Below are positions 1 through 11,903 of a stretch of 64,000 bases of DNA, one piece after another. A model generated the notes under the pieces. It searched no databases. It was not told the origin of the DNA and saw only the letters and a program-made list of their open reading frames with translations. Position numbers and translations under genes: made by a program. The stretch spans positions 127,355,894 to 127,419,893 of the forward strand of contig CM070876.1 of the NCBI GenBank assembly GCA_036365515.1. Direction: 5' to 3'. This DNA comes from Torymus aiolomorphi (taxonomy: Eukaryota > Arthropoda > Insecta > Hymenoptera > Torymidae). How positions within the stretch are numbered: the first letter of the stretch is position 1; the number at the start of each line of letters is the position of its first letter.

Positions 1-5
1 TGCGT

Positions 6-57
6 AAGGTGATTTTTACCGCATTCGAAAAATGTCTCCTGCGGTAAATAATCACCT
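6..57. repeat. short inverted repeat (hairpin)
   Basis: Two arms of about 19 bases (AAGGTGATTTTTACCGCA at 6 and its near-complement ending at 57) surround a short spacer. It lies outside the 3' end of the minus-strand host gene. It could be a small MITE remnant, but no target duplication can be assigned so close to the window edge. Confidence 0.5.
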
Positions 58-199
58 TCCACATACGTATCATAATGTACTATTCATGGAAAAATAGTCT
101 ATTAAACCAATACAAATATATCTATCTATGAATATCATAAATAAAAATATTGGAATTAAATATCAATTAAAGTATAAATAACTATAACGTTTGAAGAAG

Positions 200-3100
200 C
201 TAACTGCCAATGAATTGGCAGCAGCTTTTACATAAAATGGAAAAATTATTACCACTTGATATACTTGGAAGATCTGCATTGTTTTCTTCGAGCGATCGTT
301 TTTTACTCTGCGAGCAAAAATTAGTACCACTTGATGTACTTTTAAGATCTGCATTGCTTTCTTCGAGTAATTGTTCTTTACTCTGCGAGCCTTCTTCTGT
401 TAAACTTTTCAGGTTTAATAAAAATTCCTCATCGTCACGATTTCCTTAAGTACATTTTTTTTTAAAATTATTATGATATTGAAACATTAAATGATAACAA
501 TCATTATATTAAATTTAAAATATTTTACGTAAATTCTCGACATGAAATTTTAACGCGAATACTTAATAAATATAACTTTAAAAATGATGTACAGTAACTT
601 TTTCTTTAAAATAGTTTCACAAAGTAACTTAAGTAAACTCATTAATAAATTACTCCTTTTTAATATAAAAATAAATGGAGTATATTTGTAATTTAATTTC
701 TGTGAATAATTTGGCTCCAACAACTTCAGACAAAACGTGTTGTAACAATCGCTTATTGAGATGAGATTGCTGAGTTAAGAAGAAATTATAGTACATTGTG
801 CAACTAGGGCGGAAAATCGACTTTTTCTAGGGAGGATGATGATTGTCACCATTCGAGTCTGAACAAGTCAATTGCTCCGTTGTTACACATAGTATTTTTT
901 CTAATAAGTGCAGGAATAGGACCTTTTTTTGCATGAAAAGTGAATGGGAGGTCGGGTATATCGACTTGTCATATCGGGAGGAAAAGTAGTAGCAGGAGGC
1001 CTCGCCAGACGCTAGAAATGTTCGATTTTCGATTCACTTTTCTACGCAGAAAAAGGGCCTTTTTCATGCATGTGTTAGAAAAAATCTATTTTATATATCG
1101 CAATTGAATTTTTAGTTGTATTTTAAATGTAAAAAGTCAATATTTATTGATAAAGCTTATTTAATTATTATTTTTTATTATTTATTTTAAGTTTTCAGAG
1201 GAAATATTGACTGATTTTGATAATTTTAGAAACAAAAGTAAATAAAAATCATTACCTTCTATTGTTTTTTGCTGCATAATGTTTTTTCTGTCTTTCAATA
1301 CGTCAACTTTTAGTTTTTTAGAAACAGGATTAATAATCTGAGTTTCAAGAATCTTGTCATCTATGATTTTTGTCTTTTTTATGTCTTTTTTTAGGTTTTC
1401 CTAATCCATGGATATCTCCTATTTTTAATTAAAAAAATTTATTTGTATTTATTTATTTATTTATTTATTAAAAAATAAAAAATATTAATTTTATTATAAT
1501 GTCACGTGTGGGGGGGGGGGGGGTCCGATCGACTGTACTTCTGACACCAGTTTGTGACGGATGAATAATGCCCGAAATAATTAAATAAAGAGAGGACAAC
1601 TCGAAAAAAAGGGCATAGTGTACCGGGCCGGGAGTCGAACCCGGAACCTTCCGTTTTCGCGACGAAGTTTTAACATTTATAACTTAATACAAGTACCTTC
1701 GCCTTCGGCTCGGGCCACAATTATATGCGATCTGAGACATTCTTTACTTTTACTCCCTAGGTACATAATCTACTATTAATAGGTAAATAGAATTTGAACA
1801 GCGCGTGTAAGCACACGTATTGTTCGAATTTCAAAGATTTTTTAACTTTAGTTACTGTTTTAAAATACTTGCTCTTTATTTTATCCTCCACTTCAGTGTT
1901 TATCGCTTCAGACGAGTCCTGCAATTCTTCTACATAACCATCTTCGGCCAAGGCATCTTGCTCATCGTTAATTTGTTCCTCCGTGATACCATATGTTGAT
2001 GAATTAGTCGTATTCATATCATCTTTTTTAAAAGAAGCAGTATTATTATCTGCGTTTGCTAATTCTAAAATGAGAGAAGAGCATAATGTAATATCATTAA
2101 ATGGTGGTATTCCAATTTTTATGATTTATATGTGTAGTGAATTCTATGCGTAATTTTAGTTTTTGCAACATGTATGTATGCAACATTTTTGATATTTTTG
2201 TTATTTAATAAAAACAGAAAAAATTTCTTACGTTTTTCACTTCAACTCGCTGTAACTTTCATGAATATTAATGTTTATCTCTAAAATTTTTACACAGTGA
2301 ACTTTAGCATATTATACGAGTTGTAGGACACTAGAGAATATTAAAAAGCATTTTTTAATTTCTACAAATCGTACAATATACTAAATCACGAATTTTTTAA
2401 ACACTTTATTCAAAAAATTCATATGCGTTAGGGACTTTCCATAAAATTTAAATTCGAGAAACTTTAAAAATCAACGATTCGGGCAATACTTTTATGCGTT
2501 TTTGATCACTTATGCGCTTATTGCGTCCAGCCCCTCAATTGAGTTTTGAGTTTTGAGTTACATTATCATTCAAGTCAAGATTTGTAAAATTAATACCTAC
2601 TTTTCAATCTAATTCCCAATGGTATATGATGCAACTGTAGGAACCTATACTTGATTGTCAAAGATACTACATTTTATATTAATTTGATTCTTTTATTTTT
2701 GAATTTATGCGAAAACTACCTTAACAACACTCATCAGCGTGAATATCACAAGACCATATACCTAAAGGTTTAATAAATACGGCGTTAAGGGGGTGCCATA
2801 GCCGTATCATTACCGACCGAGCAATTGGCACAGTTTCAAGCTTATTAATAATGAAATACATAAAATCACAGAAAATCAAGAGAACACTTCGCTGCAGTTT
2901 TGAACGATCTATCACCCAGTACAAGTTTGAAGTTGAAATATCAAGTGGTTTTTGCAAAAACTTTGAAAGAAATCGAATTTTGTTTTGTTCAAAGTTTTTG
3001 CAAAAACCACTTTATATTTCGACTTCAAACTTGTACTGGGTGATAGATCGTTCAAAACTGCAGCGAAGTGTTCTCTTGATTTTTTGTGATTTTATGTATT

Positions 3101-6100
3101 TCATTTTTAATAAGCTTGAAACTGTGTCAATTGCTCGGTTGGTAATGGTAGGACTATGGCACCCCGTTAAGAAAAGTAGAAACCTTTTCAGGTCAAAAAA
3201 ATCGATTTTTTTTTATTCTATTGAATTCTAACAAAAAATTATATTCAAAAAATTGTTTGTAGCCATCCAGAATGTAATGATCGCGAAAGGGAATTGGAAA
3301 AATCGTGTAAATTTTTTTTAGTATTAAAGCATACCTGAAGATTAAAAAAGAATTTACAGATGAGGTAATTTTAACAATCTTATCATAGGTACCGTTTTGG
3401 AATGAATAACATTAACCTGAAAATAACCTACAATTTTTTTTGCATAAAACTACATCGCGTATACTATGTTAGAAATGAATGTAATGCAGTTTTTATTTAA
3501 TAATTAATTATAGTGACAGTGATGCTGATAAGTTTACACGCTACTTTCAGTTTAATATATGTTACATCATTTTTATAATTTAAAATTACCTATCATGGTC
3601 ATGGTAGGCTGGTCGACAGCGTCCATTTCTTTTTCTCCAGATTTCTGAGTTTGTTCCGATGATTGTGAATCAGACTGGAAATTTTTCTTCTGCCTAAACT
3701 TTCTCTGACTTTTGTTCTGAAGTTTTTCATATTCGTTATTTAGATCATCTTCGGAAACGGTTTCAGCTAATTGAAGCCTTGGAACAAGCTCTTCTTTGCT
3801 TTTGGCAGCTATTATAAAAAATAATATTTGTGAGGGTTACTGGCAAAATGAGTCCACTAAGTCCATTTTTTCGAAATTGTTGAGTTATCATTGAATTACG
3901 TATCTATAAACGGTATTCTTTCGTGTAGTGTTAAAACAAGGTTAAAATTGCATGTAAGCAAAGTGTAAAACATTTCAAAGCATTATTCCTTACGGAGATT
4001 AACGTAAAAAGTGAGCTTCATTTTGCTGAAAACCGATAGATTTATATTATAACAAAAAGTTGAAATGCAATAGTCTCATAATAATTATTTTAGTCAATTT
4101 TGAAATAGTTTTCTGTCATATCCATTTAAGAATTTTCAACTTTATTCATACATAAAATAGAATCCAAAAGCGATATTTTAGATATCAATAAACAATAAAA
4201 AACGATACGTTAAATTACGTAAATTTAAACTATAATACATTGGTTTATTTTCATTTTATTTTATGATCCAGTTTTACGACTCCGATGTCGTCTAATACAC
4301 ATGATATTAAACATCGTCTATACTAAACTTTTAATTACGTATTATAGAAAAATTAATAACGCTACGAAAATCATCAAAATATCATTGTAAAGAGAAAAAT
4401 GTTTTCTTTTCGATGGTTTTCCAGGATTAGTAATTTTTGTGCGACAATAAACAGTAATCAATAATTCAAAGTTAAGAATAAATGCCGACGGTAAGAACGC
4501 CGAAAAAACAAAAGATCGAAATTCTAAAATGCCGAAGATATTTATGCCGAAAATTAAGAAGTCAAAGATAAGATTGCCGAATATAGCTTTTTTCAACGGA
4601 AATCACACACAATAACCAAAATATTAAGCGACGTGTGTGCCAGGGCGATGGCTTTTGCTCGGTTATTCGATCGCGGAGGTATACACGCCCAGAAAGGTCC
4701 ACTTGAGGCAAATAGAATCCTTTTGCTCCAAGAGTAAATAATCTTGATTTGGCTGTCAAAATTATTTCCTCTTGCTCCAAGAATAACAAGTAAGAATACA
4801 TTGCGTTTATGTTGTATACTATAAGAAAATAAAACTTATTTATTTTAAGAAGAAGATTCTGTGTCTTATGAATATTATTGCACGCACCTACCCCTAACAA
4901 TACAAATTAATCTGTTTATTCTCATATTTGATTTAATTATTCATTAGTTTTTTATGGTTAAGAATAATTCAATTTAAAAAATTCAAATTTAGTGGAAGTA
5001 GCGGATTTCCGCGCGCATTCCTTACAGACCAATCAAAATCAATTTTTAAATGCCTCACAACATCCGGCCATCGTTTTTTTAAGAGAGGATAGCGGCGTCA
5101 GCGAGGAGAGAAATTGATGGCTCGTCAATGAGTGTCTGCGAGACAATGAAGAGTGTGATGGTTAACCGTTCACGGTGCGAGCTGCTGCCTCGGAAAAGTC
5201 GAAAATCTAGCCTGACGGACTTCTGTATAATTTAACTATGAAGCCTGGAATTGTATGGCATTCCGGGCTGTTTTTTTAACTTACGACTTTCCAAAAGTAT
5301 AAAGTGCCGTAATTTCGAGGTGTTTAGTAACATAATATATCTTAACATTTATACATACATACGTAAGTAATAAAATGAGTGACATTGACTTTAACGATAC
5401 TACTATTCATCCATTTTATTTGTTCTTTCGCAATTACACTACAATTCCCACCCTTACGCACCACTTTTTATTATTAATAAAACTTCGCCGTATAATTTAA
5501 AACAAAAAAGGCGTTTAATTAAGACCATTATGCAACCTCGCTCACGACTATTTCACTTTCGAAATTCCTATATGTACGATTTGAATAAGTATAGCTAAAC
5601 TCGAACTTTCTTGCTTTTATAAATCAAAAGTCCCGCGAATATTTCGTCGCATTTTCACCACGTGCTCTTACAATGAAGAAATTTGTAGATATAGCAAAAA
5701 CCCTTCCTAATAAGATAGAATTGGTTTCGAGGTCGCACACGCATTCGAAAGTTTGTAGTTAATGTTTGAATGGTGCAACTCGTACCGAGGGGCCAGGAAA
5801 ACGTCGGAAAATCGCCAACGGCGGGTCCTGGCAGGCTTTGCGATCGTCGGGAAAAATTTGTAGATATAAAAAAAACCCTCTCTAATAATCTGGAATTGGT
5901 TTCGAGTCGCCACACGCATTCAAAAAATTGCAGTAAAGGTTTGAAGGGGACTACTGGTAGCAAAGCGCTGGAAAAACGGTGGAAAATCGCGTTCCCAGCG
6001 GCCTGGCAGGCTTTTCAGTCATGGGCAATTATTTCTCAGGGTAGTAAAAACAATCCGAAATAAGATAGAATTGGTTTCGAGACGGTACAAGAATTAAAGA

Positions 6101-7478
6101 AATTGCAATAAAGGTTTGAATGGTCCGACTCGTACCGTAGCGATGGAAAAGCGTAGGAAAATTGCTTACAGTCCGACTTTGCAATATTATTGCAAACTGT
6201 ATTATACATTATACACTATTCGGAGCCATATAAACTAGTGAAAACGTCTTTTTATTGAAATTAGAAAATTTTTACGTCTGGGGCCCCGTGCATATCCGAT
6301 TCGGCCCTGGAAGGGGCTACCCGCGAGCGGCTAGCTTCAGTTTCATCTCTTACACGCAACAACGAGAGTGAAATACTTTTCGATCGTATACTTACACGTG
6401 CACAGTTCTTTCATTTAGCCAAAAAACATATAGCTACATACACACAGACACGGTTCGGCAAAGAAACGTAACAAGCAATTAAAGCACTAATAGTCCAGGC
6501 AAACTATAGTCATCACGGACACCTGTGTCGCACCCCTCTATCCCTTATCAGCGTGCCGCTCTCTCCCCGCGAATCGACGCGAAGGGCGCTCATATGAAAT
6601 TCCATGGCAGCTCCCGCCGAAACGATGTCTATAGGTATCGTGGTCTTGGGGAAAACAAAGGCACTCGTATAAACTTCGCGGGGAAAGAGCGGCACGCTGA
6701 GCTCCGCTATGACCTATGACTATATTCTTCTCTCCACGTACTATACCTATATCGTGTCCAACGCGTGATAGTGTTTATATTGTCAGGCGCGTGCTCTCGG
6801 GAGTTCCAAGAAGCGGGCTTTTGTTACGACTAAATACCTGGTAACAAATATTGGTGAAAAGAATACCATATTTTTTAGAATAATATATATTCAATAACAA
6901 AGTCATTTATCCACTTTTGTGAATTTTTACAAATCTAAGTTTAATGTGTCAGTCTTGAAATGCACTTTATTCTATTGTGAATTTTGTAATAATATAATAG
7001 AAAAAATAGCAAAAAAATAACAAACAAAATGTTAGGTTAAAAACAAGGAAGTGTATCCGAATAGGTCCAGGGTTGGTGGTACGGATACACTCCCTAAAAA
7101 AATTGAGAACAAACTTCAAAATAAGCCTAATATTGCCATAAGAAAAATATATATATAATTCACAAAAGTAGAGAAAGACAATTCAAACTACATACTACAA
7201 TTTATAAACTGTAGTATGTATTAATAAAGATGAAGAATTTAAGAATAATTAAAACACTTACGACATTTCCACCAAATAGTTTGTACGTCACATAATATCC
7301 ACGTCTGATCGGGCTCTTGTTGATTGTTAATTGCACTTACAATGCAAGCACTATTTTTATACGGTGGCCATGATACTTTATTTTCACTTCGTTTTACCCA
7401 GAAGTCTGGTACGTATTCCATTTGCGGTTTATCAGTAGAGCCCGTAAAAATGACTAAATACCAAATATTTGAATTCAT
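200..7478 (-). CDS. five-exon host gene, uncharacterised; N-terminus resembles insect DUF4806-type proteins
   Basis: Exons are 7478-7262, 3808-3590, 2064-1856, 1400-1256 and 444-200. Every intron is GT-AG (donors gtaagt, gtaatt, gtaact, gtaatg) and the phases (1, 1, 0, 1) fit at every junction, giving 344 residues with no internal stop. The start ATG is at 7478. Exon 1 encodes a compact N-terminal region with VPDFWV and WPPYKN, which recalls the N-terminal domain of insect DUF4806-containing proteins. The remainder is highly charged, Ser/Lys/Glu-rich and probably disordered. The last exon carries an in-frame 75-nt duplication (two copies of a ~25-residue block containing LEE.NADL). The C-terminal DUF4806 domain itself is not seen, so alternative 3' exons beyond the window are possible. 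Intact splicing suggests a working gene. Function is unknown, and the family call is recalled rather than searched. Confidence 0.68.
245..400 (-). repeat. two-copy 75-bp tandem duplication inside the last exon
   Basis: The motif ACCACTTGATRTACTT...AGATCTGCATTG recurs at 251 and 326. The 75-bp period is a multiple of three, so on the minus strand it duplicates 25 residues without changing frame. Confidence 0.75.
893..1087. repeat. MITE-like imperfect inverted repeat in intron 4
   Basis: Roughly 50-base imperfect arms (ATTTTTTCTAATAAGTGCAG at the left; the complement, with CATGCATGTGTTAGAAAAAA, at the right) face each other around a GC-richer centre. No coding potential is seen. It lies between exons 5 and 4 of the minus-strand gene. 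Confidence 0.45.
1619..1720 (-). repeat. tRNA-derived sequence (SINE or pseudo-tRNA)
   Basis: The minus strand contains a perfect T-arm (5-bp CCGGG/CCCGG stem at 1628-1644) with the B-box GGTTCGACTCC. The upstream half does not form a convincing D-arm or acceptor stem. A tRNA-derived SINE or decayed tRNA copy fits better than a functional tRNA. Confidence 0.45.
2789..3166. mobile_element. 378-bp TTAA-flanked foldback MITE, copy 1
   Basis: A near-perfect palindrome begins GGGGGTGCCATAGCC and ends with its complement. It is flanked by TTAA at 2785-2788 and 3167-3170. A second copy of exactly the same length lies at 14075-14452. TTAA target duplications and G-run termini match Kolobok- or piggyBac-type elements. 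It sits in intron 2 of the host gene. The small open frames across it come from the palindrome and are not genes. Confidence 0.88.
3813..4990. other. intron 1, AT-rich part
   Basis: AT-rich non-coding DNA between exon 2 of the minus-strand gene and the repeat cluster beyond 5 kb. A short phrase (CTTTTGCTCCAAGAGTAA-like) occurs twice near 4720-4790. No gene or clear element is seen. Confidence 0.5.
5242..5277 (+). other. hairpin followed by a T run; possible Pol III RNA 3' end
   Basis: A 10-bp stem (AGCCTGGAAT/ATTCCGGGCT, 8-base loop) is followed at once by seven Ts, as at the 3' end of a Pol III transcript. The preceding ~190 bases (5080-5241) are GC-richer than the surrounding intron. I recognise no known RNA family, so chance is a real alternative. 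Confidence 0.22.
5671..6180. repeat. three-copy tandem repeat, ~175-bp period
   Basis: The phrase AATTGGTTTCGAG recurs at 5719, 5894 and 6069. Each copy also holds an AAGGTTTGAATGG-like phrase and a GGAAAATCGC/TTGC phrase. The copies are diverged. It lies in intron 1 of the host gene and has no coding potential. Confidence 0.75.
6551..6702. repeat. inverted repeat with ~27-base GC-rich arms
   Basis: AGCGTGCCGCTCTCTCCCCG at 6551 faces its complement ending at 6702. The ~100-base centre shows no further symmetry. It is a possible MITE in intron 1. Confidence 0.55.
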
Positions 7479-7655
7479 TTTTTATTAAATTTGATGTCAA
7501 CTACACTAAAACCATAAAAAACCTTTTCCACTGTTAGAATAATAATTTCGCGAACAATTAAACAAAAATAACTGTTGAAAGTACTTATATCGAAAGTAAA
7601 CTTATACATTTACATCACAGATTTAAGTATAACCACTTTATACAGAAAGGACACT

Positions 7656-7784
7656 GGGGCCTGATTCTAAATGTGTCTCGGCCTCGAGACAACTGCTTTT
7701 CCTTTTAAAGGAGCTCCCTGATTGGTCTACAGCTCCAGATTTGGTGTGTCTCGACGTCGAGACAAATTTAGAATCAGGCCCCTG
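7656..7784. mobile_element. ~128-bp MITE-like hairpin
   Basis: The terminal inverted repeats start GGGGCCTGATTCTAAAT and extend through GTCTCG. The centre is a short unique loop. It is the first of five adjacent hairpins upstream of the minus-strand gene that starts at 7478. Confidence 0.65.
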
Positions 7785-7925
7785 TCAGCGTGCGATGTGA
7801 TCGCAACTAACGCGCGACATGTGCAAAAGCTAAAGATAAGGGACTAAAGCGCCGCGCTGCACTGTGGCCTCCTTGCGATACGCTTCGCCCTCGCTGCGCA
7901 GCGCTGCGTCGCGTTTTTGGTTTTC

Positions 7926-8156
7926 TTACGTCCTTTCCACATGGAGTGCGTCGTGCGCCGTGCGTCGCGTCGTGCGCCGCGGTTCCGATCGCTTGAATAC
8001 AGCAACTCTATGCTGATTGGTTAATTCTCTTTTACCATCTAGTTTCGTCAAAGGAATTAACCAATCAGCAATTTCAGTTGCTGTATTCAAGCGATCGGAA
8101 CGCGGTGCACGACGCGACGCACGGCGCACGATGCACTCCATGTGGAAAGGACGTTA
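7926..8156. mobile_element. ~230-bp foldback repeat
   Basis: Arms of about 100 bases begin TTACGTCCTTTCCACATGGA and end with the complement. They enclose ACCAATCAGC-type boxes near the centre. The arms carry GC-rich GTGCGCCGTGCG stretches. No coding function; MITE-like. Confidence 0.7.
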
Positions 8157-8172
8157 GTACCTAGCTTTTAGG

Positions 8173-8318
8173 AGCATTATACAACCTCCCGCAAAAACTA
8201 TGCGTGCTCGCAAAAATTACTAGATTTTTCTATATCAACCAATCACGTTTGAAGTTACAGCAAGATCTAGTAATTTTAGCGTGCACGCATAGTTTTTGCG
8301 TGAGGTTGTAGAAGGGGC
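8173..8318. mobile_element. ~146-bp foldback repeat
   Basis: ACAACCTCCCGCAAAAACTA near 8176 faces its near-complement ending near 8312, with an AT-rich centre. The arms are about 55 bases. It directly abuts its hairpin neighbours. Confidence 0.65.
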
Positions 8319-8319
8319 A

Positions 8320-8572
8320 TTAGAGGCGCGAATCGAATAAGAGACGACTTGACGATAATGTCTCGTCTTATCTCGTCTCGACTTATCATTTGTCACATCA
8401 ACTAAAGTATTTCAAATCTCATTTTATGGAACGACTTAAAATTTGTCATAGACACATACTTGAAAAACTTCAGTCGATGTGACAAATGGTAAGTCGGAAC
8501 GAGACATTATCATCAAGTCGTATCTCACAGTTCAGTATTAAACTTACTCAATTCGCACCTCTAAAAGTTACT
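8320..8572. mobile_element. ~250-bp foldback repeat
   Basis: The outer arms TTAGAGGCGCGAAT/ATTCGCACCTCTAA and the inner arms GACTTGACGATAATGTCTCG and complement form a long stem around an AT-rich loop. Confidence 0.65.
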
Positions 8573-8688
8573 AAAAAATAAAAAAACATGGAGGTTTGCG
8601 CATGCGCATAACACAGTTTCAGCCGACACAACAGTGTGTCGTTTTTAGTGTGTATCGTGAACGAGACACACTACACGGAGAGAAAAAA

Positions 8689-8936
8689 CGGTAAGCAGTT
8701 TACAAAAGCCGGTGCGCGCAGTCCGCAAGCAGCCTCTTTTTAGTCGCTCGATCTTGCATTGGTCGATGGTATACAAGCAAAGGTCGGCCGGAGACAAGTG
8801 AAGGTCGGAACCTACCATCAAATGTCTCCGGCCGACCTTTGCTTGTATACCATCGACAAACGCAAGAGCGAGAAACTAACAAGAGCTGCGTCTACCCGCG
8901 CACCGGCTTTTGTAAACTGCTTACCGTTTCTTCTCT
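8689..8936. mobile_element. ~248-bp foldback repeat
   Basis: AAACGGTAAGCAGTTTACAA at the left is matched by its complement at the right. A second inner pair (GGTCGATGGTATACAAGCAA and complement) folds around 8815. The small ORFs across it follow from the symmetry. Confidence 0.7.
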
Positions 8937-8939
8937 TTG

Positions 8940-9387
8940 TGATAAAAAACGATACTAGTAAGGTATACCAAGTGACCATCCCACTTTTCATGTATGATGA
9001 TAACTTGCTAAAAACGTGTTTGGCGCCTGCGTGAAAAATAGGTTAGGTTTATCAAGCATCAAAATTGACATTATACAGAAAATATACAGTAAGTATATGT
9101 AATTATGGATATATCCTCTGACTAGATATAGTATATAATGGTTATTCAGAATATTTACTTTTTCAATTATATTATGTATCTTTTAAAATTTAACTTTATT
9201 ATTATCCTTTAACAACTAATCTAATAAGAATTTCCTGGTTACTAAATATTGCTAAGTCATTTGTATAATGTAATGAAATTACTTATTGTTAAATGTTATG
9301 TGTATCTTTTGCAGTTGAAAGGAAGAATGTAATTTGAAAAATACTGAAGAATAATTGTAATTCTGAGCAAGTAATACAAATTACACC
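8940..9387. other. AT-rich spacer upstream of the Vps18 remnant
   Basis: Unique-looking AT-rich sequence between the last hairpin and the first recognisable Vps18 codons. It may contain the former promoter and 5' UTR of that gene, but no motif is clear. Confidence 0.4.
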
Positions 9388-10746
9388 ATAACTTCTGTAT
9401 TTGACCAATTTGAACAAGCTTCCCGAAGGTCGAAGCAAATTGTATCACCACCGATAAGGCATGACATTGTATGTATTTCTGTTCACACAAATATGACAAT
9501 ACTTAACTCATTATTATATAGTTCTGAATGAAAATAAATAATTTTTTTTAGACCAACTGACCAATTCATATGAAACATCCTGATAAACCTGAAGGTAAGA
9601 ATTTATAGAATTGAAATATTTTTCTATTAATATTCTTTATTGGTATAAAGATTTTGGTATAAAGAAAGTCATTTCAATTTTTAGAAATTGATATTTCAAA
9701 ATATATTGGAAATCTAAAGTTGACTGATATGTTTCTTTATCCCTACTCAGGTCAACGTATGCCAAGAGCAACGAAAGCAAGGAGATAGTAATGCCTTAGC
9801 TGAATTATTATTATTATTAAATTATTATTTTATTTACATAGAAAAACCACAAAATCAAAAAAGGTTACTTATTTTCTTAAATTTGGATTTATAAATTTTT
9901 AAAATTGATAATTTAATAGATTTAATAGACTTCTAAGTTTCGAGGGCATGAATTTACTGCGGTTGGTTGGAATTTTGCTAAAATATCAGAAACTACTTCT
10001 TGTCCGATTTTACTTGGTTCTTCTAAAGGTCTTATTTTTGAAACAGAAATAAGTCTTGAAGGAGATAAAATATTTACTACAAGTTTAGAACAGTATTGGA
10101 GACAGGTTGGTTTATCATTTTTTTATAATATCTACATATATATAAATACTAACATCCCACATAGCATGAAAGCTTCCGGAAGAAAGTTCCAAGGAAGCTT
10201 ACAGTGGAAGGTTAATGGAACCTTCCAGGAAGCTAACTGAAAATTTCAGGATGGTTACATTGGAAGATTTCTAAATAAGCTTCCAGAAAGATTCCAGGAA
10301 GGAAACAGAAAAAGTTTCAAATAGCTAACTATGAAATATTACATGGAAGCTCTACGGAAACTTCCAAAAAGCTTACATAGAAGATTATCGAAAATGAGTA
10401 CCGGAAGCTTTCGCGGAAGGCTCTTGGAAGCTAACATAAAGCTCCTAGGAAGAACAAAAGTTAAATTACATATAAAGATTACGGGAAGCTTTTTAAATAC
10501 ATTCCAAGAAGCTTCCTCTGGAAGTTACAATTAAACCTTGAGAAAAGCTTTCATAGATGATTCTAGGAAGTATTCAAGCAAAGTTCCTGACATATAAATA
10601 AAGCCACTGGCCTAAAGTTATAACGGAAGCTTCCAGCTAGATTCCGGAGTAAACTTTTTAGGGAGCTTCCAGAAAGCGTTAGGAAAGTCTAACAGATAGG
10701 TTCCAAAAGTGCTACGGTGAAATGTTACTCAATACTTACGAGTAAG

Positions 10747-11903
10747 CCCTTATAAAATTATCCCATAGAAAATCCTGTAGGAAATCCTATAAAAAATCCT
10801 GTAGGCATTCCGTAGAAATCCTATAGGAATCCTATAGGATACTCTATAGGCAGTCCTATATGAAATTCTATATAGGATGTTCTATAGGAAATCCTATGTG
10901 AATTTCGCGCTTTTCCTGTAGGAAATCCTATAGGAAATCCTATAGGAAATTCTGTACGTAATTCTGTAGGAAAAACTGTAGACAATTTTAAATGGAAAAT
11001 CCTGCAGGGAATTCTGATAGTTTATAGAGGTTTAGCATCTTATTTAGCGCTGTAACATCGCACAGCAAAATCAGTGGCAAACAGTCCTAGGTAAGGAGTT
11101 GCACCTAGGGACTGCCGTGCACGACTGCCGGCGCTTACCGATTAAGCCCAATGAGCTCAGATATCAAAATCAAGGTAATCCTTGTCACATTGATTCTCCG
11201 TAAAGTCGTTCAAACGGTTGAATCTCATGGCTTTACATACCCTCACGGTTCTAATGTGTTTATGAGAGTCCCGACTGCTGCGCCCCATAGCGGCATAGCA
11301 GCGAACATACATAAACGAGGCTCTGGAGAAGCAAGCTTCTACCGCATGCCGCAGCGCAGCGCAGCAGTCGGGACTCTCGTAAACACATTGGAACGGCGAG
11401 GGTATGTAAAGCCATGAGATTCAATTGTTTGAACGACTTTACGGAGAGTTAATGTGACAAAGATTACCTTGATTTTGATATCTGAGCTCATTGGGCTTAA
11501 TCACTAAGCGCCGGCAGTCGTGCACCTAGGTGCAACTCATTACCTAGGACTGTTTGCCACTGATTCTACTGTGCGATGTTACAGCGCTAAATAAGATGCT
11601 AAACATCTATAAACTGTTTTCACGAAAATACTCCAGAATTCCCTGCAGGATTTCCTATGTAAAATTGTCTACAGTTTTTCCGACAGAATTACCTACAGAA
11701 TTCCCTATAGGATTTCCTATAGGATTTCCTACAGGAAAAGCGCGAAATTCACATAGGATTTCCTATAGAACTTCCTATATAGAATTTCATATAGGACTGC
11801 CTATAGAGTATCCTATAGGATTCCTATAGGATTTCTACGGAATGCCTACAGGATGTCCTATAGCATTTCCTACAGGATTTTCTATAGGATATTTTTATAA
11901 GGG
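10747..11903. mobile_element. 1.16-kb palindromic element with CTATAG-rich arms (E2)
   Basis: The ends read CCCTTATAAAA and complement, flanked by AAG on both sides (10744-10746 and 11904-11906). The ~525-base arms are mirror images. The outer part is an array of CCTATAGGA-like words. The inner part (about 11040-11580) is unique sequence with blocks such as CAAGGTAATCCTTG and GGTTGAATCTCA. The central ~90 bases are GC-rich. That inner core is homologous to the core of the palindrome at 48979-50971. Confidence 0.8.

Noticed and set aside
1619..1720. functional tRNA gene
   Set aside because: Only the T-arm is intact; acceptor and D-arm pairing fail.
2851..3231. 126-residue ORF
   Set aside because: It reads across a TTAA-flanked palindromic MITE, and similar sequence appears on the other strand because of the symmetry.
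11151..11829. ORFs of 88 and 91 residues
   Set aside because: They lie in the arms and word array of the CTATAG palindrome; repeated Pro/Thr/Gly patterns come from the repeated word.
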